A DNA stretch of 64,000 bases from Zonotrichia leucophrys gambelii (Eukaryota; Chordata; Aves; Passeriformes; Passerellidae), in assembly GCF_028769735.1 (NCBI RefSeq), contig NC_088172.1, forward strand, positions 35,560,897 through 35,624,896. The letters are read 5' to 3'. Under the pieces are notes generated by a model, which saw nothing but the letters and a program-made list of their open reading frames with translations, did no database searches and was not told the origin of the DNA. The position numbers and the translations under genes are program-made. Shown here one piece after another: positions 36,900 to 49,600 of the stretch (position 1 is the first letter of the stretch; each line of letters opens with the position of its first letter).

Positions 36900-37445
36900 T
36901 TAATTATGATCAGCAGAGGCACTTGATAGAAGCTCTTTGTTCTGACAGGTGTGGTGGTCCTGCAGTTTCAGGGAATGGTGGAGGAGCACTACAGAAGCAA
37001 GAGCAAGATGATAACACACACTTGGAAGGACAGGCATGTGTTTATTTCCCAAATGCTTTTGGCTGGAGTGGCATGTGAAAGCCCATTTCACGTGTTGATA
37101 TGCAGTGCCTGGTGCTCTTGTGTTCCTCAAAGGCATCTGATGTTGCTGAAGCATCATGACAACTTGGCTGTCTGTGGGATCAGAAGGTTCAGCATCTCTT
37201 GGGCCTGCTGCATCTGCTGGTTCATTTGGCAAGAGAAGCAGTGGTTCATAGTAATGTCTTTCACCTCCCAAGTTAAGCAGAAGAATATATTAATTGTAGT
37301 TATGTGTTGTCATCTGTACACTCGGGAAACAATTAAGCTAAACCTTCCTAATTTTCTGTGCAAGCTGAGCCTCGGGTGCTCAGTAATAAACCAGCAAACT
37401 GTGACTTTGGCACTTGGATGTATTGGAACCTTGCATGACTGCTGA
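36900..37445. other. Block open on both strands; possible pseudogene remnant
   Basis: The longest open frame in the window (164 codons, plus strand, 36951-37445) lies opposite a 123-codon minus-strand frame (36900-37271). The minus-strand peptide starts with a Pro/Asp/Ala-rich part (PNEPADAAGPRDAEPSDPTD). A second minus frame over the same bases reads Gln/Met-rich (MNQQMQQAQEMLNLL). I recognise neither as a known family. There is no promoter-like CpG content and no clear exon boundaries. It may be chance or a frame-shifted retrocopy. Confidence 0.15.
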
Positions 37446-39261
37446 GCTAAAAATGAAACGATTCTTTCTCTCCTTCCTTAAGTCTGATCTTAACACTGTA
37501 TTTGCAGTTTTCTGAATTTCAGGTTTCTGAAGTTTCCCCAAAGTGGCATTGTTATGTGGCTTAATAGAGGCTTTTGTGTGGGATTATATACATTTGAGAA
37601 AGGGAATCAGCAGATTCTTATAAATGAATAGTGCTGCATTTCTTTAGCAATATTTCTCCTTTATCTACGTTTCATTTTTTCTCACCAAATTACAAAGAGA
37701 AATTGAGTATGAAAAAAAGTTGTGGCCATTTCTAGACAAGGAAGCAATGTGTTGTTAGGGAGGGAAGGTGGAAGCTCTGTATCTTGTGTTTTGATTTGGC
37801 CGAGAAGAGACTGCAGGGCTTGTCCACCCCCGGGTGCAGTGCAGAGCAGCACACGAGTGCCCTGGAGTGTGCAGTTAAGATGAGTTGAGCTCTGCCAGTT
37901 TAAGCAATCAATCAAACCAGTCTGCCTTCCTCATCAGTTAATGCAATGAATGAGATCCATAATGTACCATGAAATGAGAAGCTTTTCTATGGAGGTTTAA
38001 AAACAGAAATGTGACTGCTTAGATACACATTGTACAATTGCCTTCAGTTCCAAATCATATGCTATCAACTTCAATTAGGCTGAAAACTATTATAAGATTT
38101 AACTTTTGCATCTGGGCAGGGTCTAAAATTGGTGTGTTGGTCATAGGTAAATACACTCTGACCACTGAAATGTGGAAGAAACAGTAGGAGACTACACTGA
38201 GACATTGCAGCTAGTGTCAGCTCCTAAACCTGTCAGGCCTGGTTTACCAGTGTTCCTGTAAATCAACTTCTCTATCAGATTTCAGGCATTGGAAATTCTG
38301 TAATCATAATGCTGTGGTTAAATTTCCCATTGCAAATGGCAATTGCATGTTGTAGGATGTCTCAGATGCCCCATCCATGGTGCTGATGTTGCTTTAGTGC
38401 TAATGGCAATGTAACTTTGTCAGTATTAACAGATGCAGTGGCTTATCTAAGCCTATCATTATAGTAGCCATATGCTCACTGGGAAAGTGCAGTATCTTAT
38501 TTCACAGAAAGTTAAAGAATTATTGACAGTTAAATGACAGCATGGTATATAGGGAGATGCCATAGTGAAAAAGTTGTCTGATGACTTAGATTGTTTTTTT
38601 TTCCTGTTGAGTTTAAATTATCAACACTCCTTGTAATAATAAAACTCTTTGCATGGAGAGGACTATAATTTAATTTACTACTGTGAATATTGATTCCTGG
38701 ATAGTACATTCTTTATCCTGTAGATGACCTAGATCCTTAGTTCCCTAAGGGTTTTGAATAATAACAGCAGCAAAATGGTCTGGATCACATAAGAGTCTTG
38801 ATGGAGATTACTTAGTTTCTCTGCTGACATTTTAATTTTATTCATTTAATTTCTTCCTCATATTCCGTGTCTTGCTTTGTAAGCTGGAAACCATTGTCAG
38901 TGAATTGGTGTTGATGAGCACTGAGTGTTTTAAACATTCTTCCCAATCAATCAAAACTTACATTCAAAGTAAACCAGAATAGGCCACATTCATTTTGAGA
39001 CCTGATTTCATTCCTCATAAATTGACAAAATGCTCATAGAGATGATTTACTCCAAGTCTTTTATTGGGAGGATGGTTGACATGTGCTCCTGACAGAATTT
39101 CCTTACAGCAGTCATTGTAGTGAAGGGTTGCGTCTTCTTTAGAAACTGTGGGGAGTATTCCCACAACACAAGGAAAACTGATGGAATCCACAAAATCCCC
39201 TATTTCCAACTTCTGCCACTAAAAGAAAGGATAAGAGCTGCAAAAGTTATACAAGATTCTT
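37446..39261. other. Intronic sequence, no gene seen
   Basis: The block is AT-rich, with short open frames only and no repeat recognised. Confidence 0.5.
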
Positions 39262-39341
39262 CTAAAAAAAATAGGGAAAGGCAGGAAAGAAAGTGTGTGG
39301 GAGGGAGAGAAGAGGGGTGTGGGAAGGAAGGTGGGAAGGGT
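39262..39341 (+). repeat. Purine-rich tract with G-quadruplex potential
   Basis: An almost pure A/G stretch on the plus strand. G runs at 39299-39301, 39303-39305, 39314-39317, 39321-39323, 39333-39335 and 39338-39340 give at least four tracts of three or more G, with loops of 1, 8 and 3 bases for the first four. The overlapping open frames on both strands are products of the simple composition. Confidence 0.6.
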
Positions 39342-39632
39342 CTGTCAGTTGCTTTCTGAACCCCCAATTGAGGATACAAATGGATGAAATATTCAGGTTT
39401 TTGAAGGCTCTGTAGCCACAGGGGCCAGTGATCAGGCAAGATATTGGGAGCCTAAGAGAATTACCAGGTCTGTCAAAATTCCCCATCTACCCATGGGAAC
39501 ATGGCAGAATTCTGTGTGGAAAACCCTGAACAGAGCACGACAAAGTAGCACAGTTTCAGCATAAAGCAGGGGTTACTTCAGCAGGTTTTTAGCAGCACTT
39601 CCTTTGCCCAGTTATTTTGAGCCACTCTAAGG

Positions 39633-39862
39633 CGATTAGAGCGGCTCGTTACTGACACCGAGGAGCTGAGGAGGCGAGTTGTGTTCCCTTTTGAGAAAAC
39701 TGTCACTATCTCTGCGTGAGCTCTGATGGAATTGAATAAAAGTCTGTTTTGTGCTCAGAGTAGCCAGTGAGCCCTCTTTTTGCTTTCAGTGGCTGGGGGT
39801 TAATACAGTCAGCTGGGGGATCTAAAGCCTGTTTGCACTGTCCTGCGGCCGCCTGCTCTGCG
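39633..39862. promoter_or_regulatory. CpG cluster with a NotI site
   Basis: About nine CpGs fall within 230 bp, five of them between 39633 and 39676. A GCGGCCGC site lies at 39845-39852. The flanking intron is CpG-poor. This suggests an unmethylated or constrained element such as an enhancer or an alternative promoter; no exon or start can be assigned. Confidence 0.35.
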
Positions 39863-42800
39863 AGCTCTACTGCAGCAGGAGATACTGTGTGTATGTACAT
39901 TAGAGACTTTTTTCCCTGTTCTCCAAACATTTCAGTGCTGCCCACCAAAGAAGTCTTTACCTAATTTAGTGACTGTTTTCTCCCTGAAACACTTTCTAGT
40001 CGAGAACCTGATTAAGTAATACTTCAGGCTTACAATATCTTTCCACCACCGTTATTAGAAAGAAGTAGGAAAATGTAATTGCCTGGACAGGATTTGTGAT
40101 GGGCACATTTATTAGCATAGATTATTTCGTATCTATAATGGATACATAAAATTGCTTTTATGTAAAAATAGAATTCTAAAAGTGTTGTTAAATCCCTTTA
40201 AGTTATGTTTTAGTTTTATCTAAGATGAGACAAAAAAATCTGACAGTACAGCTGTGTATCTATTATGGACATAGAGGGAGAAAATTACTGTCTGTGGGAA
40301 GTGATAAACCTCTAAACCCATCTCTGTCTGGCACCACAACTGAAATACGAGAAAGACGTTCTTGAAATAATTCAAAGATATTTTGGTGAAAATCAAATTT
40401 TCAAGTTTTAATAACAGCCTTTAGGTCAGAAGGTTATGTGATTCGTGTACAACACACAAACCTGGTTTGTGTACCAAGAAAACCAGGATACTTAGCCACA
40501 GGTTCAGTTTCCAAGTAGATAATTACCACAAGTATTCTTAGGAATAGTATAGCCATTTAGGAAATGGTAAAATGAAATCTGAAAAGAAAATCAGGATGGA
40601 ACAGCCTGGTTCTTAGTCATAACCTCAGCCATTTGAAGCAGACGCAGATTTTATGTCATTCAACACAGTCACTGCTGTTCCTTATATATCTCCCACACTT
40701 CATGTTGCACAGTATGTTCCTACTGCACAATCTTCAGGCACAGAGAGAGAAAAACTAATAGTTTCTGGATAGGTGTGGTTTCTTAATTAAGGGTTGTATT
40801 TTAAATCATCAAATATATTTAAATTTAGTCCTGGAAATACTCAGTGTTATTATTAGGACTCAAAATCTAGGTCAGCCTCTCAGAAGATTCCGAGATGAGG
40901 GCATGTCAGCATGGGCAAAAGCATTAGCCATTCAAGCTGCATGTGAATATGCAGAGCTTCATATGAATTTTTATTACATTAAAGAAAAGGGTTAAGGAAA
41001 AAGCCAGAAGGGTTTGGTGGAGAAAAAAAAAAATCTGCATTTGTAAGTAACAGGATTTTGCAATTTAGCCCATGTGTTAATGGCAAAATAAGCCCTTAAA
41101 AGTATTCTTTCCTACAATACTTCATTTATGGCTACTGGTTAATAAGACTGGTCTGATTTCAATAGTTGCCTTAATTTAAAATGCTACCTTGATTTTCACA
41201 GGAATGGCTCTTATTCCATGAATAAATTATTACTTTGTCACTGTTTTTGTCAGCACTATTAACTATGGAATATATTCTTGCTGGTCATTTTAAGTGTCTT
41301 TCTTATCAGTATTGTGCCTGGCATTCATTATCCTCTTATCTCTCCTCCATTTCTCTCAGTAGAGAGGTAATGGATTGATTACTTTCACTGCTATATTGGT
41401 CAGGATGTACAACAAATTCTCTTCAGCTCTACAGCTCATTCATCATGGATATCCTTTAATCCCCCATCCCTGAGTTTAAACGTTTCATTCTCTTCATATA
41501 TATTGGATATTATTAGCAAAGACTAGAATCCAAGCAGTGCATCTTTTATAACTCCTTTACAGTAAAACATAGTTACTGAAAATGTCTTTGTGGGGGGCTG
41601 TCTCTGTTATACTGCTCAGGGGGTGTTTCAGTGCCACAGAACCACTAATTCAGCAGCATTTGCATTTTCTGAAATACTGAATTCTGTGTTGCAACTGGAG
41701 AATTACTGAAAAGAAAAAACACAAAAAGGGTTCTTTGTGGTTTGGTGCTCCCCAATGTGCTGCATATTCCTATGGTTAGTAACAGAATCTGTGCTAAATG
41801 GGTGCATATTTTTAATTTTTAAATGGTATTTGAAAATAAAGACCATTTTATTGTAAAAATCATGTGCTGTACATTGTACAATATGGAAAACTCTGTTAGA
41901 GCAGCTGAGTGGGCATCACAGGGTTTTCTCACTGTACCAAGGGAAGAACAGAGAGTAGCAGTACCTTCCTTGGATTTTCTAAGAAACTTGTTCTTCCTGT
42001 TTGCACTGTCATTGTAGAACAGTCCAGAAGGCATCAACATTTTGCTTGGAAGGATCAAGATAGTAGAAATATGATAGGGCAAACTGAAAGTATACATAAA
42101 AACTCTTCTGGAGATAGGAAAGGAAGTTGTTCTTTCCTGAGGTGTATGAAGGACACACAAAGTCTCTGTAATGCAAGGGAGATTCCCCAGAATGTAGTCA
42201 CATGTGAGAGGTAGCTCTGTATCCCTGACTGCTCATCTTCTGGGACATACATTTGCTTTTCTTGTCATTGGCACTGTTCCTGGTACTGTTGCTTGTCAGT
42301 TTGGTCTGCACCCAGGCACTGGCATGAGGTTATATCAGCGCCTCCTGTGCAGGAAGAGCTTGACCTGCACTTTTTGAAGGCATTGGCTTCATCCTGGGAA
42401 CAGACTAATCTTCATTCCAGAGCAAATAGAGGCAAGAAATATTCTAAATCTTCCCAAAAGGTACTAGTCAAATATGCACAAAGGTGCCAGTCACTAACTC
42501 TGAGAAACAAACCCAAAAACCACTGATAGTCCTGGAACTCAGTCTCTGTTACAGTCAAGACCTTCCTGAGTCTCTTGCAGATGAAGGCTTCTTGCAGTAC
42601 AGTGAGATTCACGAACAGCCTCTTCAATGTTCTTCCCTCATATCCATGCCCTAGTCTCACTCTCCTCATCAATCAATATTAAAATCATCTCAGATGGGTG
42701 AAGACTGATAGAGAGCAGGAGAGAAATTTAAAAATTGATAGCCATATGGTGACCTGAAAGAGCAGCAGAGGGTGGTGGTATTCATGCATTTGTTTTTAAA

Positions 42801-45800
42801 CAAAAAAGATATCATGTCAATAAATTAAAATGAAGAGTCATCTGAAATGTGGACAATATTCAAGTTACAACAGCCACAATGCCTCTGGATGGGGAAGAAG
42901 CAGAGAGGAAGGAGATCTAGGCTGTGATCCTAAGGACCTGTATTTGAGCATGAATCTTACAATGCTGTAACAGACTGCAGAGGACAGACCAAGCACAACT
43001 GATCCAAGGTTCAAAGATGTAAAGAGATGGAAATTTTTCTTTTTTGTTTAAAGCATAAATAGTAAATCACTGAAGCATTTCCAATAGTCTGTCTGCCGAA
43101 AATAAACCACAGAACTGTTGCATATTTTCCCTCAAGAAAAGGGAAAGAGTACTTGCTCCTGATGGCAACACACTTCCTAACATGACGTTTTGCAAGAAAA
43201 ATACATAATGTCAAGATACTTTTGAGCTGTCCTGCCTCCTCAATTAATATAAAGAAAACTTCCTTATCATTACACCTATATTCAGTCTCTGGGGAGACAG
43301 TCCAGAAGGAAGATTGTATTGCTTCAGCTGGGTACTGAAATCTCTGTAAGCAGCCCCTTACCTCTTTGACATCTCCTCTTAGATGTCTTGTCAGAGTGTC
43401 TGCCTCTGACATCTCTTTTCGATGTCTTTTGTAGTTGCTTTAAATAGAACATGGCCAAAAATTAAGTTCTCATCCTTCCCTATGTCCCTTTTATTGTTAT
43501 CAACAGTGCTATTATCATCCCCATCTCTCAGCAGTCGGCATGTTCATAGTTACACTTCTGAATTCTTTTACTTGCCAAAATTTGTCTGGTCGGATCAACA
43601 AGGTTTTTGTCACTGCTCTAGAAGTAATTAGGAAGGACAGATTTCTCAGCAAGAGAGAGGCACACAAGCAAATCTAGACCCGTGTTAGGATCCATGAAGG
43701 TTACTGCTTAAAGGGATAAGATTTTTAGTAGGGCAGTAGAGCCCAACAGAGGGGAAAAAATATTTCTCTCTGTGCTGTTTTAATTTGTACTGAAACTATT
43801 AATAGCCCAGGCTTTTCTCATTTCCTGTATTTTTCCCAGTGTGTTGTCCCTTTCTGCTTCTGCTCCCACCAGATTGAAAGAAAGAGTTATTTGTTGTCTT
43901 TAGAAATGTCATTTGTCCTGTATCACAGTATTTGATTTCCTGGCACCTTTTGCTCAACTCTGTGGTTCGCAGTGGGAATAATGTTGTGTGTCAGTGACCC
44001 CATCATATTATAGTACAACACTGAAGTTCTTTCAGGTATGCAGGAGAGGGAGAACTGCTAAGCGTTCGCTGCTGCACTCTCCCACAAAGAGCACTCTCTA
44101 TTTCAACGCATCATTTATTTAACATTTGACAGCCTCCAAAAGGAAGGGAGTCTTATCCACGCACTTAAATGGATTCTGGAAGGGTGAAATTCAGCCTGTA
44201 TTGCCATCAGGCAATCTGCAGATTCACTTAATTTGACTGATTTCTGCTAGTATTTTAATAATATCAAAAACAACCATTGCAGAAGTCTTGCTTTTTCAGC
44301 CTGTCCTGTCTTCGGAAGCAGTCTCCAGTATTCAGCCAGAAACTGATCATTCATTGTGTTTAGAGAGGTTTCTCCCTGACTTTGCTCCTCTGGCCCTGGG
44401 ACAGGGCCCCACCATATTGTTCTGGTTTGGGCAGGGACTTGGGAATGAGAGCAGAAGGGTTGGTGTCAGGGAGCTGCAGCCTCAGAAGCAAAATCCCCAG
44501 TGAGTTTTTGGGTGCTCCATTCTCAGGTAGTGCTGATGCACACACTTTCTGTGTTATACTAGAGCTTGTGTCCACCTGAGTCCTCAGGCAACTTGAATCT
44601 TCTCCTTGGCAATGTCATTTCTGCTTGTCCTGACTGAACTCAGGTATCCTGTTTCTTTTGTCTGTACTTGAAGCTCAGCTGACATTCTCTATTTCATATC
44701 TGGAGGGCACCCACCAATGTGTTATTTCTAGCTGACTAGTGCAAAATATGGTTCTTTTCTATTTTTTGAGAGTCAGGAGCTTCTAAAGTACCATCTCTTC
44801 TAAACTGCAGCCTTTACCAAGGATTATCTCTGTGACTTTATTTTAATTATTGCATCAAAAACATATTCAAATAGCTGTGTCATGTTTGTCATCAAGACCG
44901 CATAGGGCTGTTCTTAATATACTAAGATCATTATTGAGAGACTAAATATTTTTCTTTCATATAGCTCCTGTACACTGATTTGAGAATTTTTATAACTTTA
45001 CATGTTTCTGCTTTTGAGTTCTTGTGAGTTATATGAGATTAATTATTTTTAAAAGTTATGAATATAGGGTATTTTCAGATGTTTAATTACTGAAGAAATA
45101 ATAGCCCAATATCATTGAAGATACACAATTTTCAATAAAGTAGCTTAAAATATGAAATATTTCTTTATTGACATTTATATTAAAATATGGTACTCAATTT
45201 CTGTTTGTTTCAATTTCTATTAGAAATGCTAATTCAAATAAATTCAAGCTGAGAAAACAGTTTTGAAAACTAGCAGTTAAAAGAGATCCGGAACCATCAC
45301 TGAATAGGATATGGGAAAATTAATGCCATCCTTCTTAAAGCAGGTCGAAAATGAAAGCCTGAATGAGTATTAACACTATTCTTTAAAAACATGCAATACA
45401 ATATTCATTAAGTTTTGATCAAATGTTTTACAAATGGAGGATGATTCAGATCTTTTTATAAACTGATTTTATTGTAGGAGCATTTTACTAGTAGATGATT
45501 TGTCTTGCTAGGAAAATACTCTCCTCTTATTACATTCAGATTAGACTGAGATTTAGCTGAGCAGATTTTGAGATTTTGGTTTTTGGTTTCCTAGAGCTAT
45601 CCAGGATAACTCTCCTTCTGGTTTCATAGGAACAAATACTGTATTGAGTGTTTGCGATGGGAAGTTTGAGAAGGCTATTATCAAACTCTGAAAAAAAAGA
45701 TCCTGAACTTCTGCTTTATAATAACTTTTTAATACAGTATCAGAAAGATGCAAAAGATCTGCCTGGAGACTGACATTTAGCTATTGTGCTCTTTTAAATT

Positions 45801-46325
45801 AAATGACAGCTCATAGAGGCATTCCAGGGCTAGGTGTAGAATCCTGTTATTTAAACATTGTCAAAGCTTGGGTTTAATTAACTCTAATTCAGTGTAGTTT
45901 CCCCATCCTTGCATACTCTTTCTGTCTTTCTTTCAGTCCCTCTCTGTCTTTTCTTTCTGCTGGCCTTGAAAGGCTTTGGGCACCTGTCAGGGCTACAGTG
46001 GAATTTCAAATGCCTTCATGCCAGTTGCTGGGTGGAAGGGAAAATTACGTCCTGGCAGAGCAGCAGCAAAGCATTTCATTGTCAGCTGGGAGATTCGGGT
46101 TGCAGGGTAAAGCTGGAGTGTGCTAAGTCCTGGACTGGCTGGGGCTCTCAGTGTTCCAAATGATGTATGGTGGTTTCTGAGGCACAGAGACAACTTGCTT
46201 TGCTGATCAAAAACGTGTAGGACCCATTTGGACTTCCAGAGCCAGAGTGAACAGGTCATTTGTCAACTTCACCATCAAATCCATCAAATGAGGTGGCAGA
46301 ATTTGCCCTGTGCCTGTCCTGGAAA
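39863..46325. other. Intronic sequence, no gene recognised
   Basis: Mostly AT-rich and featureless. Open frames of 101-113 codons near 41.8-42.2 kb and 133 codons at 43011-43412 (minus strand) have no motif I recognise and overlap others on the opposite strand. The segment from about 44.9 to 45.5 kb is very AT-rich and lacks repeats. Confidence 0.45.
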
Positions 46326-46605
46326 TCACAGAATCATAGAATGCTTTGGGTCGGAAAGGACGTTAAAAATTGTCTCCTTCCATCCCCTGCCGTGGGCAGG
46401 GAACCTTCCACCACACCAGGTTGCTCAAAGCCCCATCCAACCTGGCCTTCAACACTTCCACGGATGGGGTGTCAACGACCTCCCTGGGTAGCCTGTGCCA
46501 GTAAATAATTTTACCAATCTCACCAACCTTCACAGCAAATGATTTCCTCCTGATATCCAATCTAAATCTATCTTCTTTCATCTTAAAATAGTTCTACTTG
46601 TCCTA
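46326..46605 (-). mobile_element. CR1 LINE 3' fragment, minus orientation, with end of ORF2
   Basis: The 3' terminus is at TCACAGAATCATAGAATG, followed by GGTCGGAAAGGACGTTAAAA on the plus strand. Read on the minus strand, the segment encodes FRLDIRRKSF, then WHRLPREVVDTPS and LKARLDGALSNLVW, which I recognise as the C-terminal tail of the CR1 ORF2 polyprotein. An extra in-frame segment of roughly ten residues (around GEIGKIIY) sits where the usual sequence runs straight into the HWxRLPREVV motif, suggesting a small insertion. The copy is truncated and has no endonuclease or reverse transcriptase. Confidence 0.9.
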
Positions 46606-49600
46606 AATGTCTCAGGAAGGGCTGTGGTGCCAGCTCAGTCTGCAGCTCTGGGATAGCAGTCCAACTGTGAAAGGGATGAGCAACAGCTCCTAAGAAAATC
46701 AGCCAGTAGCATGTGTGAGGGGATGGGAAAGCCATCAAGGAATGGGGTGGCACAAACATGTAAGGAGATCAAAGTCTTAAGTTGTCTTTCCTTTGGTGCT
46801 CATTCAGATTACTATTTTTTGGCAGAAGTAGCTCAGATTAAAGACAACCATTCCTGAATACTTTCAAAACAATAAATGGCTTTCTATCCATACCTAGCTC
46901 TCACCTCTCCTTGAAATGCTACTGCAGTTTTTCAGTCTCTATGGATATATGAATTACTAGTCTATTTCTCCAGTGTGATCTTGGATGAGAACTATTCCTA
47001 GGCCTTGAACGGCAATTTTGTAATGGAAGTTACAGTAGAACAGGCCAGGAGCCAAACAATACCCATTAAGGTTTGCTTTTATGTAACCACCATTCAAAAG
47101 CAGTCATCCAACCTTTGGGTGATAACAGTTTTCCACATCAGTTATGCCCAGTTCAACAGCTTGGTTGTCTAAAATAAACCCTAAATTTCTTCCTCTTTCT
47201 ATTTGATTGCCATTTGTCTCTTTGCATTCAGTTCACATTCTTTTTCTTTCAGAGCATTTATGGCTTCAGAAGCCTCTTCAATTTCTCACAGTGACTTCCC
47301 AAATAGTGAAAAATCACCTGCTGATTTTCCCAAGACCAGGAGAACTCTTTTTTGTCCTAATCAGCTGCCAGCATGTGCATGGTGTCTTTCATGCTAGTAG
47401 CTCCTGTCCTGGGTGCTCCCTGGCCACTGGGAGCAATGGGAGCAGCCCCCAGCTATCTCTGCCTTTTGGTAGATGAGCATCAACCCAGGGGGATCAAAGG
47501 AATTGAAAAATGTGGACAGGTAGTCAAATCTCATCAGCTCTCCCTCCTTTGTACTTACTAGGGATAGATGGACAGTCCTGAGGGAAACCCAGATGTGCTG
47601 AAACAGATGTCCAAGGAAGCAAGAAGACTCTCCCACTGGAGCAGCCTGTTTCTGTCTGCAGAAAGAGCCTGGAGAGCAAAATGAAGGCCAAATGCCTTTT
47701 ACACATCTAAATGTGGATTTGATAAATTTCAGCCCAAAATATGTACCCTCTGTAAAAGTATGCAAGTGTGTTTATCTTAATTTAATTTTAATAAGCAGTA
47801 TTTTGAGGAGTGCTCTCCTGTCCTCTGCCTGAGGGACTGGTGAGGAGAGCAAGCACATCCTCAGCCGTCTGCTGCAGTGCCAACAGAGGTGGACTGAAAC
47901 AACTGTCAAAGCTGACACATCAAAGATCTTTCTAGCTTTTCACAGCCTTGAGAAAAGACAGCCTACTCAGATGTTTTTCTTATTTTTTTCCAGATTTTCC
48001 ACAAATAGCCCCCTTCTCATTAAAAAAAAAAGAAAAATATTTTAATATGGATAATGCCATTATTTTTCCATCACTCGAGGACCGCTGTGATTCTTCTTAC
48101 TAAAAACATTGATCCACATGGGATACCATTAATACTGGAAAATAAGACAGAGTTAACACTATGTATTGCCAGTGCATGTATAGTGTATGTGTGAAATTAT
48201 AAACTTGAAAATGGGTGTACAAAATACATATGAAATTGATAAAATGGCAAAAGGTGTGTTACTTTCCAGTCTAGTAGAAATGAATAGGCAGGTAGAAAAC
48301 ATTGTTCTCCTCTGCTGGCTTTTAAGGCATGAAAAGCAATTTGAGATGTAGTCTTGCTTTAATGCCATTTTGATTCCTCCCACAGTAACGTCAGTGCCTT
48401 CCATGCGTGTGTGGCCACATACCTAACGTTTCTATAAAAGAAACTTGGTTCAGTTCTTGATAAAAATGTTTTATTGTGCTTCTACTATTCATGCAAACCC
48501 TAATTTTTTATAGTTCCATGAAAAGAACGCATTTCAGATTTAGTGGTGAAGTTTCCACCCAATTCATCATGTCCAATGCATGGGGCCATGTGTAGTGCTT
48601 GGCTTTAGGTGCCAGGGAGGTGACTTACTGCAATTGAGTTCAAGGAGACTGAAGATACTGGGTCAAACTGTGCTGTACTGTGCCATGAGGCCTTTGTTGT
48701 TACAGGTCCTAGTTCAGGCTAGTTATCCTGTGATCTGTTGGGGACACTGGAAGTCATTCCCAGAGAGATGAGCTGTAAGCTCAGGCACAGCTCCACCAGA
48801 CCAGCCTGAGTTCAGCCCACACAGCACCACTCTGTGTTGGGCTGTGGTTCTGTCATGCCCTGGCTCCTTTGGAAATCCAGCGTTGCTGCCCTACACTCCC
48901 TTCCAAGGTCTGCAAGTGCCCCGTGAGGTGATACAGGCACAGCTCTGGGGCTGAGCACCTCAAGCATCACATCCAGAGTAGAAACCACTTCCATCTCGGA
49001 GGAGGTGAGGGGGCAGTTTGTTTTGTGAACTCAGTGCTTTGATTATTCTATTCAAATATTAACATGCTTGGTGAGGTAGAACAAAATATCCTCTGGATTT
49101 ATAAATATTCATATACTAACATCTGCCACATCTGCATAGTTATAACTCTGTTTTCATGGGAGGAAAAGTGTCTCTTTGAGGAAGGTCCAAAGTAGCAGAG
49201 GGTTTCTCTCATCATACCTGTCACTTAGCAAGTTCCGTAACTTCTAAAGATCTCTAACAGTTGCATTATTTTAGAGTTAGCTAGTCCACTAGGATTTAAC
49301 TCCAGAATAACTGCTGTTAATGTTCCTGGATCATTTTTACTATGTGTATGTGAGGTAGTATATTTTTTTTACAACATATAACAGTGTCTTTGATCATTTG
49401 CTGTCTGATTTCGCCACTGGCACAGTCCTGAAACAGCTATGCTTTGCAGAGTTAATAGAGTCAGGTTTTCCTTATAGTGTTGACCTCTACCTTTGGTGCT
49501 TAAAAGCATACCTTCCCTTTTCTATGGCTTGGCACAAGCCTTCAAAACTCCATGTCCTCTCTTTTTCTTTTTTTTTTTTTTCTTGCTTTACAGTTTTACT

